A DNA stretch of 64,000 nt, from positions 187,561-251,560 of the forward strand of contig DF237013.1 of the NCBI GenBank assembly GCA_000708835.1. Direction: 5' to 3'. The position numbers and the translations under genes are program-made. Below, in pieces: positions 24,501 through 37,500 of the stretch; position 1 is the first letter of the stretch, and each line of letters begins with the position of its first letter. The notes under the pieces were generated by a model. The model did not search any database and was not told the origin of the DNA. It saw nothing but the letters and a program-made list of their open reading frames with translations. This DNA is from Klebsormidium nitens. Its lineage: Eukaryota; Streptophyta; Klebsormidiophyceae; Klebsormidiales; Klebsormidiaceae.

Positions 24501-27500
24501 TCAACCAGGTTCGGAAGTCCTCAACAATGGTTCTAAACCTTCGACCCTTATGGGGCCCCTAAACCACCTCCTCGCATCCATGATCCACCAGACCATGAAG
24601 AAAGCTACGACAAAGCTCAGGGCTATGGGGGCGTAATTGAGGTTTGCTACCCGAACCGGGAAACTTGTGGGCAGTAGAAAGACTGTGCATGTGTAACATA
24701 TCCATGAGAAAGCGAGAAAGCAAACGGGACGACTGAAGGACCCCAAGTGGAAAGGCCCTCGCTCGAATTTGGACGAAGGTTGGATCAGTCGGAAGAAGAT
24801 GGGAACAGCGTACCCGCCGACCTGAAAAGACGGTCAGACAGTCACTCTCACCAGTTGGCTGACTGACAAATTGCTGCAGCTATCTCAGATATAGCGCTCT
24901 TCTGAAAGATTATTGCTCTGACGTTCCTTCCAGAAGTAAAGTCTCTCGACACTTGAGATTCCGTAGGTCACGACCATTGCAATTCACAGCGTTTTGCTAG
25001 AAGGTCGCCAGGCGCATTATCACAAGGATATGCATAGAGAAACACTGACGCAGCTCGTCCAAAGATTCTTCAAGAAGGACCGAGCATGAAAATGAGATGG
25101 ACGACCTGAACAGGATGGGTCAAAACATTGATGCGAGAGACCAAACATCAAACCTGAATGGAAGATCGGCACGAGGGACCAGGATACTGAATTAAAGAGG
25201 AAAAATGAAAGAACGCACGAGGAGAAATGGAATGTTGAGAGAATACAGAGTCGGACGAGCCACTGAATCAAATTGATACGGAGGTCAGGCGTGCAAACAA
25301 AAAAACGGGCAGACAAAGCAGATTAATGAACTTCGCCGTTGGCCACTCACCCATCCGACGGTGGAGATCGAAGTGATGGCGGTGAACAGCGCATCCAGTT
25401 TGAGGACGGGGACGCCAACTAGAATGGCGATAAACGCGCACAGCCAGACCGCGTGCACCGGGGACTGTAACCGGGGATGGATCTGCCGCCAGTAACGGGA
25501 GCCCGGGAGGCCGCCGTCCCGGGAAAACGCGTAAACCTGGCCGCGGGTTAACCAGTGGTTAGGGGCAGTTTATCCGACAGAGAGTGCGGGGTTAGAAGGA
25601 GGGTTTAGGAGACCGATTACTTTGTCATTCAGGGGCAGCTTCAGTCAGCGAGATAGAGTCTTGAACTCGATCATCTCTCGAGCCCTGCAAGAATCTGGTG
25701 GCTGGTTGCGAAGCGAAGTATACACGTGGCCGGCTGTGACGATCTCGCCACCATTGAATCCGCGCCTGATTTCAGACCCGACCAGGTTGGCCCGAGATCG
25801 TACTTCGTGCTGACTTGATCAAAACTCTTTTCATCGGCCTGAAGAGAGGGTTTATGGATGGTCGCGGAAAGCTGCTCTCCTTCCGACGCCGGACTGACCG
25901 AAAGAGCTAGAGTTTCTCGAGCTGGGAGTAATATCAGCTGGCGACTCACATCGTCCTCTGTGGAACTCAAATCAGCCTTCCACCTACGCGGACTCAATCT
26001 GACCAGCAAATGTCCAGACAACCAAGTATCAGAATGCAGAAACTTCACGGTCGTCTAAAACTGCTCGTCGCTCGGCTGTCGGTTTCGCGGGCTTGCCGGA
26101 GGTTCAAGTTAGAGATGCGCAAACCAAGGACGCGTGTTCCTCGATACTGAGCCACTTCGAGGAAGCCTTCGCAACCCACTTGGAATCGAATCAGGTTAGG
26201 GATAGACAGCGCGGCATTTCTAACCCCTCGACTGACGCAAACGCCAAAAGCGTTAAACCTTGAGGCTTTTGAAATTGCGTCAGCGGCCGTGCCGGCGGCT
26301 CACCACTCGGGACGCGCTCGTGAGTATGCTCGCGCCACAGAAGAAGAAGGAAAGCAGGATGACGCACAGGATGACGTAAGCGCCCGCCGCACTCCCGAAG
26401 CGGCCCTGAAAGACGTCGTAGTAGATCTGCGCCGGGGCGAACGCACCTGCACGGACGCGTGGCGGCTGGAGAAGTTTGCGGACGCGATTATGACGTCAGC
26501 CAACGCATGCTGACGTCAGACTGCATGAGCGTGACAAGGAACGGCAGTCTGATACAGAAACGTTTGGGGCTGCATCAGCCGCCAGACTGTGACTTCAAGG
26601 GAGATTCAGGGGCGCTATAGACACCTTCAACCAATTTTGGCGCTTTTCATTTTGCATGAACCTAGTTCTGAAGCAGGAGACCGGAATAAGGCCGTTCAAC
26701 TCGCGGTGCGACAGTTGAGATACTATGAGCGAGACTAAGAGCCTGCCGTACATGGCCTGAGAAGATGGCAGCTTGCTGAGACGAATCTGCAATTATCTCG
26801 ATGGCAACGTTCTGCCGGAGAGGGCGACCACGGACCATACCTGCCGTCTCGTTGTCTGGGCTAAACAGCCGGGCCGGGTCGCCCTGGATGCTGAAGGTGA
26901 GTGCGAGGATGTACATCCAGCCAAAGACGGAGATGCTACCCAGGCTAAGCAGAATGGCCATCGGCCCATTCACATCGGCGCGCTCCGTTTCCTCGGTCAA
27001 ATACGCGGCAGCGTCAAAGCCTGCACAGGCAAAGCGTTCCATGAGTACTACTGCAGCACGGAACCCCTTATTCAGTCCGATGCTCTCTTCTTAGACGGTC
27101 CTTCACGAAGTATCTAGTGAAACTACGTTGATGTCACTGCTCAAAGGACGGGTACGGTTGGCCCGGCGCTTTAAGGCGGATGACTTTGCGGAGCATGTCA
27201 AAATTGGTTTAGGGTGGATTGATGCTTGTGTGTAAAGATGTGCGCGTCAACTCCGAGGATTGATTCTTCAACCGGTCTAAGTATTTCAGCTTGAATCCCA
27301 ACGGCAGAAATCGCAGCTAATGCAACGAGGCATAAAGTGGATGACGAAGACTTTGTTGACTCACGAGAAGCTTAATACGCTACGTGCGAAGCATGTTAAT
27401 ACTGGGTTTAGGTTGAAGAATGCATGTGCGTAAAAGTGCCTGCGTCAAGATCGAGAAATGGTTTGTATTGTGTCCTGCTAGTGATCCTGGTTGACTTCGA

Positions 27501-30367
27501 ATGACGGAAGACGCAGCTTATCCAACGGGGCATAAGGAAGAGAATGAAGTCTTCGTCAAATCCTACGAGAAGCAAAAAAGAACAAAGAACACGCGCCGGA
27601 CTCTTACCGTAAACTGAGAACTGGCTCATGAGGAGCGACAGCGCGAGCGAGTACGCCGGGCTCTGCACCCCCGTGACGTCAGCATGGGTCTCGAAATTTC
27701 CGAAAACGAACGCCGCGGACTGACGTGTCACAGCCACGAGCGGCAGCGCCGCGACGATTGCCGCGCCCGCGACCACCTGAAGCCATACGCCCACAACGTC
27801 CATGTACGCTATGGCCTCGATCGATAGCGTATTTATGCACGCCCAGACCAGGATGAGCGCTACGTAGATGGCGAGGAAGATGGGTTTGGGCGCGAGGTAG
27901 CCGCCGTGCTTGTGCGTGCCGGTTAGCAGAAGAATGAGGGTCTGAACGGTTTTCGCGGCGCAAAAGGACTGAGCTCCGACGGAGACGGTGAGACCGACGG
28001 CTTCAAGCCAAGCGGTGAGCCACGCGGCAAAGGGACCCCATGCGGGGCCGGCCAAGTGAGCGGCCCAAAAGTAGAGGGAGCCGGTAGTCTGCAGATTGAA
28101 AACGGGGTTATGTGAGGGTTTGCTTGTTGGAGCAAAGTGGCTTTACGAGAAACTTCGGAAGAATGACGCATCCCGATCAGAGGCGTGCATAAAGAGTTGG
28201 AATGCGGTGGCAATCAGATCAAGGACCAGCCGCGATCTTGAGCACGCGCGGAACTTTTTACTTGTGGACCGTTCTGTCCTGACGCGGCTCATGTCATCGA
28301 GGTTGGCTGAACGGAGACACTCGTCACGCGAACGAGATTGAAAGCTACAATCTGAAGCTCGAAGGAATCCACCCGGGCTGTCAGATGGACATTTTGCTAC
28401 ACCCTTTCCAAGCAGTATTGAAGGAGAAACGACGAACAACTGTTCGCAGTTGGCCGGACCACATATCAGCAAGATTGCTTCTTTCAGATCGTATGCTTGT
28501 ACAACAGTCTCTCGATTTCCGACCAAGAGATTATGAGGAACGTCGTAATCAAAGACATGGAGTCCAGGAGTCCGACCTTCAGTTTTCGAAATCTGCCGCA
28601 TCCAACGGAGATGAGTTGCTTTGCAGGCTGGAATGCACCGTGCAGAGTTGCCCGCAATAGCAATCTTTGCTTGCCAACCTAAGTATATTTTCGAACGCGG
28701 TGAACAGTTAGCCAGCGGCAGGCTCTTTCAATTGCGCAAAAGTTCCTCTAACTTCGAAAAAACGAGTTGCATCGGAAGCCTCCCTTTCAGAATCCGTCTA
28801 TACTTCAGTCTGAGCGGACAGTCAGGGAGCGGCAGCCTCTACTAGTGGTGCACTCACCGGGTATGACGAACAAATCTCCGCCATAGCGAGGGCGACAAAG
28901 CTCATGAAGAAACACACAACGAGCCAGCCCCAGACAACGCCCACGGCCCCGCCATTAAGAAGGCCGAAACCGTACAGGGGGGTGATTCCGGTGTAGAGAC
29001 CGATGGTGGAGAAAGCGACTGCAACAATCTTGAAGAGGCTCTGCGAGGGACGAAGAACATTGACATAGGAGTTTGAGGGTTGTGATCCTGCGAAACTCAA
29101 GACAGAGTACGGCAGACGGTGAGGACTTAATAAGCGGAATTAGCAACCGCAACGTCTTGAAGTCTACATCCTTGGGGTTTCAGAAGACGTTTCTTAACGG
29201 GTTTGTTGCTCTGAGCAATCATTACACGACCCAAACAATGCTACATCTGAAGTGAAAGATCATTCAACAACAACTTGATTGGGTCAATTATCCTATGACA
29301 GGTTGCTTGAAAGGCTTTCTGTCACAGCCAACCTGATTGGGAAGAAGAGATGAGCGAAGCGGATTGCTCTTATTCATTGGGGGTTGAAGAGGGCGTATGA
29401 CCGGGACGGCCCAAAACGTCAGAACCGGTCACGCATACGCAGAAAACAGAACTTGGAGAATATTACCGCCACTTCGGTCTGTTGCGACACAAGCGCACAG
29501 GGGCACTGTTTACAGTCGCCATGTGACGTCAGTAGGACTTGCGACGCCCCTTTTAACAGCCGACCTGATTTTAAGACAGCCGAGAACTTCTTCCTTGCGA
29601 GTCAGTATAAGCACGTCTACATCCACCAAAATTGAGATAGATGTAAGCAATCAAACAGCCATCAGGATAGCACTCACCAACTTTCTGCGGAGCTCTTGCT
29701 TGTAACCTGCAAGGCAGATGCTGTTGAGTATCAGCAACAGACGCTCATTTCGGGCTGGGGACTCTGAGCTTGGGCACTTCTGAGCTTCCAAGCATAGCGA
29801 CTGGACAAGTGTTCTGCCACCACTTCTTGGACGTGGGGGAAAGTAGTCACATAAAGTACGATTTGCCGACCCACCTGAGTAGGTGTGAGAAGGCGCTTTC
29901 TACAGGAAAATCCAGCAGACTGAAACTTTTCTGCTCATTATTGACGCCACTGCGGAAAATGTCTTTAGAGCGAGAACGCCATGATAAACCGCTCTCTTCC
30001 TCAAAGCTTGGCACTTGTCATACCACCTTGCATGTGAAACCCAGCGAGCTCCAGCCCCTTCAAACCATTTCAACAACAAGGTGCATGCCCTTTTACTTTA
30101 AGACTTGCTTTTGCCAGAGCCAGAGTCCAATATAAGCTTGGCAGTGTTCTCGCGCCAGTGTTCAGTCACCTAAGTTTCTCTCATCATAAGTATAAAGGCT
30201 CCTGTGAATATACACAGGAGTCGCACGCAAGTTTCCTTCTTCGAAAGCAAATGTCCGCTTACCTTAAGATGTCTGCCTACAAAGGGGCAAAACAACCTAC
30301 CTAGGGCCTTGAGGCGCCTCTCTCCTGAGTCTTGAGAGTCCGTCATTGGGGGCGGATCCTCTGCCAT
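24501..30367 (-). CDS. BAT1: Amino-acid permease, BAT1/GABA-permease type (APC superfamily)
   Basis: Membrane carrier for amino acids. Plant BAT1 homologues move several amino acids or GABA across the plasma or mitochondrial membrane. Eight exons on the minus strand: 30367-30301, 29706-29678 (29 nt), 29040-28858, 28088-27608, 27020-26841, 26446-26304, 25536-25351, 24821-24501. All are GT-AG and in phase and give 529 residues, the usual length. Motifs along the protein: DSGERRLKALGYKQELRRKL at the N-terminus, FSTIGLYTGITPLYG, ALAMAEICSSYP, TTGSLYFWAAHLAGPAWG, TGVQSPAYSLALSLLMSQ, GFDAAAYLTEETERADVNGP, FGWMYILALTFSIQ, ILTSASRVVYAFSRDGGLPG, SWICYTCTVFLLPTSFP and WWIMDARRWFRGP. About twelve hydrophobic spans fit the APC fold. 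The ATG at 30367 is the only in-frame start before the conserved N-terminal motif. No key segment is missing. Substrate and location are inferred from the family. Confidence 0.96.
27176..27560 (-). repeat. Degenerate tandem duplication in a permease intron
   Basis: Two units of about 190 bp (27176-27375 and 27376-27556) align along their length. Shared landmarks are GGTTTAGG, a TGCGTCAA-like word, an ACGGCAG/GACGCAG word, GCATAAGG-like words and a shared end ACGAGAAGC. They lie in the intron between exons 4 and 5. Neither unit looks like exon sequence. Confidence 0.7.
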
Positions 30368-31523
30368 GTGGCTTGAGATCTTCAGTAGTTAGTTGCCAGA
30401 CTCAGCATCACAAAAGATCAGCTGTAATCCTGGTTCAGGTTCGCAGCGAAGGTCTCAACGTGAGGTTTCGCAAAGGGGATGAACGTTTCTTGCTTATGGG
30501 AGTTTAGCTCCATCCAGGATTTAATATCCTGACATGATGGGACTCTCATTTCGTCTATATACTTCATGTGTCCTCTCACTTGTCTCTCACAAGTCTCTAA
30601 ATGCTGGGAAGGCCTGCCACACAAATTCCAACACAAACTCAGTCGCAAATGTTATTGAGCTGACTTGTCAGAAACCTTAATTTCAGAGACCCTTGCAACC
30701 TGGAAAGATTCTCAAAAGCCGGTGTTCAATGCAGGGAATCACCTTCTTTTGTAACTACGACGGCTGCAATCATATGCCGCTGAATCCTTTCTTACGTAAG
30801 TTGAGCACAAGACAGGGGCATGCTGGCATGAAGCCGCCATTGTTGCAGCAAGCGATTAAAGGCCCACCAGCAAATCCTAACGTCACATGGGTGCGGCATT
30901 GCCTGTTCTTTGTGATTCGGAGCTTTACATATGAGCTGCACCCTGCGACCTGCATCAGGTGGAGCCCTGCTCACAGCAATCAGCAGGCAGCAACCATTTA
31001 TTCGACCGTTAAAACTCCACTCTAGCTGTGCCTGTGGTGCAGCTCAAGAAGAGCTAGCAACGAGGTTGAGCAGAAAACGCAAAGAAAGAGAAGAGTTTGA
31101 CGAGCCACCGAGTCGGACTGATCAAGAGAAAGTAAACTTGGTACCAGTGAAAACTCGCGACAGTTTGACACGGGGCTCATGTGGCATTGCCTGAGCCAAG
31201 TGCTGCATATGATCTAATTGTTAAAGTCATGAGTTTGTCATGACTCATGAGTGAGCAGTGAGAACAGCGAGAGCGTTGACAAAGAACGGTGGACACGTCA
31301 AGCTGTGTCTCCGAAAGTGAAACTTAAAAGTAGTACAAGAAGCCTAACCAAGCTCCTCGTTCGAGTCTGTGTCAGGGAAGCAACTTTTTGAACTGAGCTA
31401 AAACCACACAATGAGAGAAGAGCGAAGCGGACATTGACCTACTTAAGCAGCACAAGAGCGTCACAATATGTCCAAGGCGCGCCGGTGAAAAGTTATTGGT
31501 GGAAGTCTGAAGATACCAGGACG
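30368..31523. promoter_or_regulatory. Head-to-head 5' region between the permease and LON2
   Basis: The start codons of two confidently identified genes face away from each other across 1156 bp, so both promoters and 5' UTRs must lie here. I see no unambiguous TATA box or shared motif, and no supported coding sequence. Confidence 0.7.
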
Positions 31524-34500
31524 ATGGCATTTCCAAACGATGAGATTCAGCTGCCCAGGAGGCTGGGCCTCCTTCCCTTCAAGAACAAGGTGCTGTTGCC
31601 GGGGGCGGTCGTTCGTCTGCGGTGCACTTCGCCTGCAAGGTGGGGCATGGGGTTTGGAAAATGCAAAAGTCACAGTCACACACTTACAATGTTGTGAACC
31701 TCCTCTCATAGACTGCCTCAGTTCGCCACTGGCAGTGTGATGCCCTTGTTTTCAGTCTTTATAATGTCGTACTTTCTTTGACCATGAAAGTATGTTGATG
31801 CTGTTAGTAGCAACTTAAACACACTTGAAGAGGGGTGCCCTTGTAAAGAAGCTAATGTTCAAGGAGTTGAAAGGAAAACAGATGCTTGGACATTCTCCAC
31901 CCTTTCATGTCCCGTTTTCTTGGAATGATGTGCTTAAACCCCTCTGTTCTCCTGTTCTTTCCCCCTTTTGTCTCTCCTAGAAATAAAGCATAAAAAGAGA
32001 TGATGACAAACCTTTTCTGCCCCTTCCTCCCTGGAGAAAAAGTCCTGGTGCATAAAAAGTCTTTTGATGTGCATGTCAAAGGAGTGCCGTCGTTCAGGAT
32101 AGTGATGGCAGAAACGTTACAAATTCACAGAAAAGGAAGCAGGCCCCTATGCAAGAGAAGCTGTCGATGTAGGGTCCAATGAGGCACTCACTTTTTAATA
32201 AGTAGGACCTCTGTCAGGGTGGAGCAGGACAGGTGGCCTCGAATGACAGTTTCAGTGGTTGCTGTGAACCCCTTCTTTTTTGCAAACTTACCACTAACTA
32301 TCACCGGCTTTTCTAAGTTGTGGTGCTACTATTGTTCAAAACCTGTTCCCTTGCATGCAACTTCTCGAAGTAAGAAGTGGGTCTACTAATTTCCCCCCAC
32401 TTATGTGCACTTATGACACTTGCCTTCTCCTTTCTGCATCTTTTATTACATTCTGCGTATACATCTTGGCGGACCTACCATGTGAACATGACAAAGCAGC
32501 AACCCATTTTGGAAACCTGGATTCAGCTTTCCTTGAAACACCCAGGGTTTTGAAAAAGGAACATCAGATCTTGTAGTGCTTCATTCATACATAGGAGAAG
32601 GCCACCTTGGCTTAGGAAAAATGAGCCACAAGATAATCAAGAAGACGCCAGAAGCAGCATTCTTTGAACCAACCTTCTGAAAGGTTGCCAAGTCGTTCAG
32701 AAGAGCAACTCGACCAAAAGAAGGTTAGAAAACTTCAAATCCAGATATTGAATGCTCCTTTTCTTCTTCTTGCAGTGTTCAGCTGATTGAGTCGGAGCTG
32801 TGGCAGAAACAAGACAAGGGGCTCATCGGAGTGGTCCCAGTTCTTGAGACCGACCCTACCACCATCCCTGAGAATGCCCTCATGTTGATAGCGTCAACGC
32901 TAGGCCCCGACCAGGTGACGTCGCCTGCTCAAGAAGGGGATGACGGACGGGAGGATCGGAAGAGTATCGATGGAGCAATGAAACCAAAGGTTAGTGCGTC
33001 TTCCTTAACATGAGAGTATGGCGTCGGAACCTGAGGCGTGGAGAATCTGACGAGTCAGCTTTAAGATTTCAAAGATGTCTTCACTGTTTTGCTCACACTG
33101 TGATGCAACGTGCCCTGTCCCCGAAAATGTGTCTTTCATAGTCTGGCTCAACGCTGTTCCGCGTGTTGCAAACATGCGTTTATACTCATCCTCTAATAAC
33201 AAAGGTTCTATGATAACTGGACTATGCGTCTAACTTTTGATGGTATTAACAGTACAGCGGTCTTAGCGGTGGGCTTCTGAGTCAGGTCTTCGAGTTGCAA
33301 TTTTACTCTTCAGTGCCCTATAATATCGCACCCTGCCCCCAGCACAAAGTGAGTGTCCACTTGCCTTCAAATAGCATTGTAAAGCTTTCAGAGCATCTTC
33401 TGTTGAGGTGGCCAACTTGTTACTCTCACCACCTTCTTCCAGGTTTTTCAAGAGTGGGGTCATTGAACCCGTAAACAATTCTCCAGAGACTCTCACGAGC
33501 TGCTTCAGACGTCTACACTTGATGACGTTTCTGAGGGCGTTCTATTCAAAAGCACGTAATGCCAATTCCCGTTTGAATTCTGATGTCAAAAAATCAGCCT
33601 TCTTTCTTCTATGTACGCCTCTTTCCCCAACATCTCTGGGGCCCCGTCTCTTGGAAGGGTTCTTGGGGCATGGAAAACTGCACCCCGCACCCTCTTCTTA
33701 AATGTATTCCGGCACTCCTCAGTTGTCAAAGAGCCATGGAGTTTTGAGGTCAAAACACTCAGTTCGAAATTTTCTCATAGGATCCCCCTGGCATTTTCAG
33801 GCCCCTTCTCTGCGGTGGCACCCTCGGGGGGTGGCTGCCCGTGCGTTACACCTCTCTCGGGGCATGGAGAAGCCGGGCGGGAAGGTCACCTACACGCTTG
33901 TCCTGGAAGGCTTGTGCAGGTTCAGCATCAACCAGATGCTGAGTGACTCGCCATACCACGTGGCTAAAGTGACGCAGCTCGATCGGAACAAAGCGGGTGA
34001 GGAGCTGGCCAGCTACTGGGATACAGAAGCGTGTCTTTTTGTAAGGGCGTAAGTTTGGGTTCAAATGTAGGATATGATTGTCGTCAACAGGCCTGGAACT
34101 AGCTCGTGGAGATCTTTCTTGATGCGCCCCCACCAGATAGCCTGAAAGTCCTAGTCGGCGCACAGGCATCTCAGGCTGGCTCTTTTTGCGTGTTCGTGTA
34201 TACTCAACATGGATTCCAGAGCTGATTTCCAATCTCATGCGCTCTGTGCTCTTCTCTCCCGCACAAACTCAGTTCAGAGCGTGGACACGTGTATGTCGAA
34301 GCTCCCCGTTGCTGGCATCGTGTAACGTTAAAATGCTTCACGTGCCACTGGAACCCAAGCGGTTCTTGGTTCCTTGTGATGCCCCCTTAGCCAGAGACCA
34401 GAGCGACATGCCACTGAATAGTCTCGAAAGGTTGAATTGTTCCTTATCCACATACTGTTTTGTTCCATTGGCCACCCCGTCTCTTTCGGACAAGCTTAAT

Positions 34501-37500
34501 TACTAGTTGGGGAAGTTGAAGCCCCGAGATCTTTCAGCATCGTGACGTCATTGACGCTCTTTTCTATGTACAGAGGCGGACCACGTGGCCCATGATGAGA
34601 GAGCGGCAGAGTCGGCGCAGCTCTTCAAAGTGGCCGCAGGCGAGCTCATCACGCAGCTGGAGCAGGTGGGTTACGATAATCGAAATGGTTTCCTGGTGGG
34701 CTATGATAACCGGATTGGCTTGTGATGATCTTGATTTTGGTGTAAGCCGGTCCAATTTTCCAGATTGGGTTGCTGGTGGGCTCGAGCCCGTCTCTCTCAG
34801 CGAGTCTGTTTCGTCTCGAAACCGAATGCGCTATCGAAGGGAAAACAATTCCCAGCTAAGTAGGGCAGACTGCTCAGGTAACAAACAGTGTGATTTTCTG
34901 GCTCCTGTTCGTTTAATTGGGGGGGGCAACCTTTATACCGTTCGGTTTCTAAGGTTGAAGAAATAGGAGCACGCCTGGCTGCCAGGCTCCTTGCGATGTT
35001 GGAAAGTACCGACTCCAAATGCTCTTTCCAGTAGCAACTGCCTAAAGCCCTGAGATGCCTTCTATATGGTTGACGCACCTACACCTACTCCCGGCTTTTG
35101 CGCACAAGGTTGTCTGAATGCCTGCGTGCCTGTCTCGATGTGAATCCGTGGAGCTTGATCCTCGAGAGTCTCGGCAGAATCATGGGATGACGGAATCGTG
35201 TCAAAGGAGGATTGGCTTTCTCTTGAGCACCGTCGGAGCGCGCGTGGCAAAGACGGCATTCTCCTGTCCTCAGAACGGATTCGTCCATTGAGACAGACAG
35301 GTCACTGCGTCCTTCTGCATGGCCTGAATTTTCAAACCCTTGTGAAAGCATCCAATGTGACATTCAGAGTGTCGTATTTAGGGAGGGCTGAGTCTTAGAC
35401 GTGGTGACTCTTTCCAATTTGCAGAAGCAAGGCGCAGGGCGCAGTAAGCTTTTGCTGGAGACTGCGCCCGCGCACCGGCTGGCCGACATTTTTGTTGCCA
35501 GCTTCGAGAGCAGCCTGGCGGAGTGTCTCGCGATGCTGGACGCGGTCCCGGTTAGGGACAGACTGGTTAAGGCGACCGAGCTGGTAACCCGGCACTTGCA
35601 GGTGAGAGCTTGTTGCATAACAAGGCCGTTGAAATTCCAAAGATGAGACCTGCAGCTCCTGACAGATAAGCACGTTTCTACGGGCTCTGCTAACTTGGAT
35701 TAGGTTCGTGGCTTTCCCTCTGTTATGAGGATTTTGGGTCGGGTTGTTGCATCAGAATTAGGGCTTGTTGGAATCGGCACTACTTGTCAGAAGATCTAGC
35801 TTGAGGAGATACATGACAGGGTGGCCCAGGGAGCGAACTTTATATTAACATCAGCCTTCCTCCCTGAGAATTAGACTTGAACAGCTCTTAACCTCCCTGC
35901 TTTTGGCATTCCATCTTTCCCCTCGAACCATCCGCTCAACAAGTCCAGCACAGCCTTCAATGTCTTCCGGACCAGGTTGAGGAGTATGCCCGCCAATTTG
36001 ATGCCCTTTGTGCTGAGTACGGAGGGTCCGTCTAACAACGACAAAATGGTAATGAGCTGAGCGGACCGGCAAGCTTAGTTACACGAAGTCGTCGTCGTTG
36101 TCTCGATCTGTTGTTCTGCCTTATCTGCTTTCATGTTCTCCGATCAGCTAGAATTTGATACAAATCCGAACCGATTCTCTGCAGACGCTGCGCGTGACTG
36201 ACCAGCTGGCGCAGAAGGTGGAGGGCCAGCTGAGCAAGGGCCAGCGCGACCTGCTGCTGCGGCGACGGCTGAAGGCCATCAAGGACGAGCTGGGGGACGG
36301 GGACGGTGCAGGAGACGAGGATGACGACATCGTGATCCTGGAGAAGCGGCTCGAGGCCGCCAACCTGCCGCCGCATGCGCAGGTGCTTAACGGCCCTCTG
36401 TTTTGAGCCACAAGAATGCTTGGTTATTCGCTGGGACAGGGGTTATGTGGCTTCGAGGGCGGCAGGTTTTGTGAGTTATCGTTTATCGTTGAAGTCGCTC
36501 GGAGCGGCCAAGCTGTCGCCGCACGCACAGGTGGGCGACGGCTCTCTGCTTTTTGAGACATGAGCAAACTTTATCGCTGGGATAGGGACTAATCGGCTTT
36601 GAGGGCGGCATGTATTTCTGCGTGACATCTTGGAAGTTGCTCAAGGTTGCAAAGTTTGCCCTTGGGAAGGGTGTGCAGTTGCTGTCGCCACAGCAAGTCA
36701 TTTACGTCGGCGATCGAGATTTCCTAACCAGTACCCACATCTGGTCGGGATGCACGGACGGGCGTCCCTGCGTGTTGAGTTGCCATGGAATACCTCGACT
36801 TTTCTGTCCTCATTCCTCTCAATACTTGTTCTATGTCTGCTGTCCCGAAGGCCATGCAAAAGCACGTTAAGCGTGTCAATCAGCTGAGGGACGTGCAGTA
36901 TGCTTGCTCAAAACGCAAGCTTTTTGTTTCTTCTTTGTCTTCGACCCTAGAACGTTACAAGTTCATATGACCATATCACCGCAACTTTTCAAAAGTGAAC
37001 GTTGTAGATGTGTAAAAGCACGTGAAACGCGAGCTTGAGCGACTGAGAAAATGCACCCTGATTGCCGTCATTACAAGCTTTCACATCTTGACCCGAAAAT
37101 GCTCGGAATACCCCGAACCTGCAGAAGCACGTGAAGCGCAAGTTGAAGCGGCTGAAAACATGCAGCCCTGAAGCTCTTACTGCACGCTTTCAGGTTCTAT
37201 CCCTTGATCTCTACAACCCCAGTAGACTGTACCATTAAAGCCCTTGAAAATTGAACATTTCCAAATCTGCAGAAGCACGTGAAGCGCGAGCTGAAGCGGC
37301 TGAAGAACATGCAGCCCCAGATGCCGGGGTTCGGGAGCGCGCGCGCGCACCTGGAGCTCATCGCGGAGCTGCCCTGGACGTCGACGACCAAGGAAAAAGT
37401 CACCGATCTAGATGTGGCCAAGCGGACACTGGACTCGGAGCATTACGGGCTCGAGAAGGTCAAGCGGAGGTAAGGAAAAGCGACATAAGAACAGACAGAC

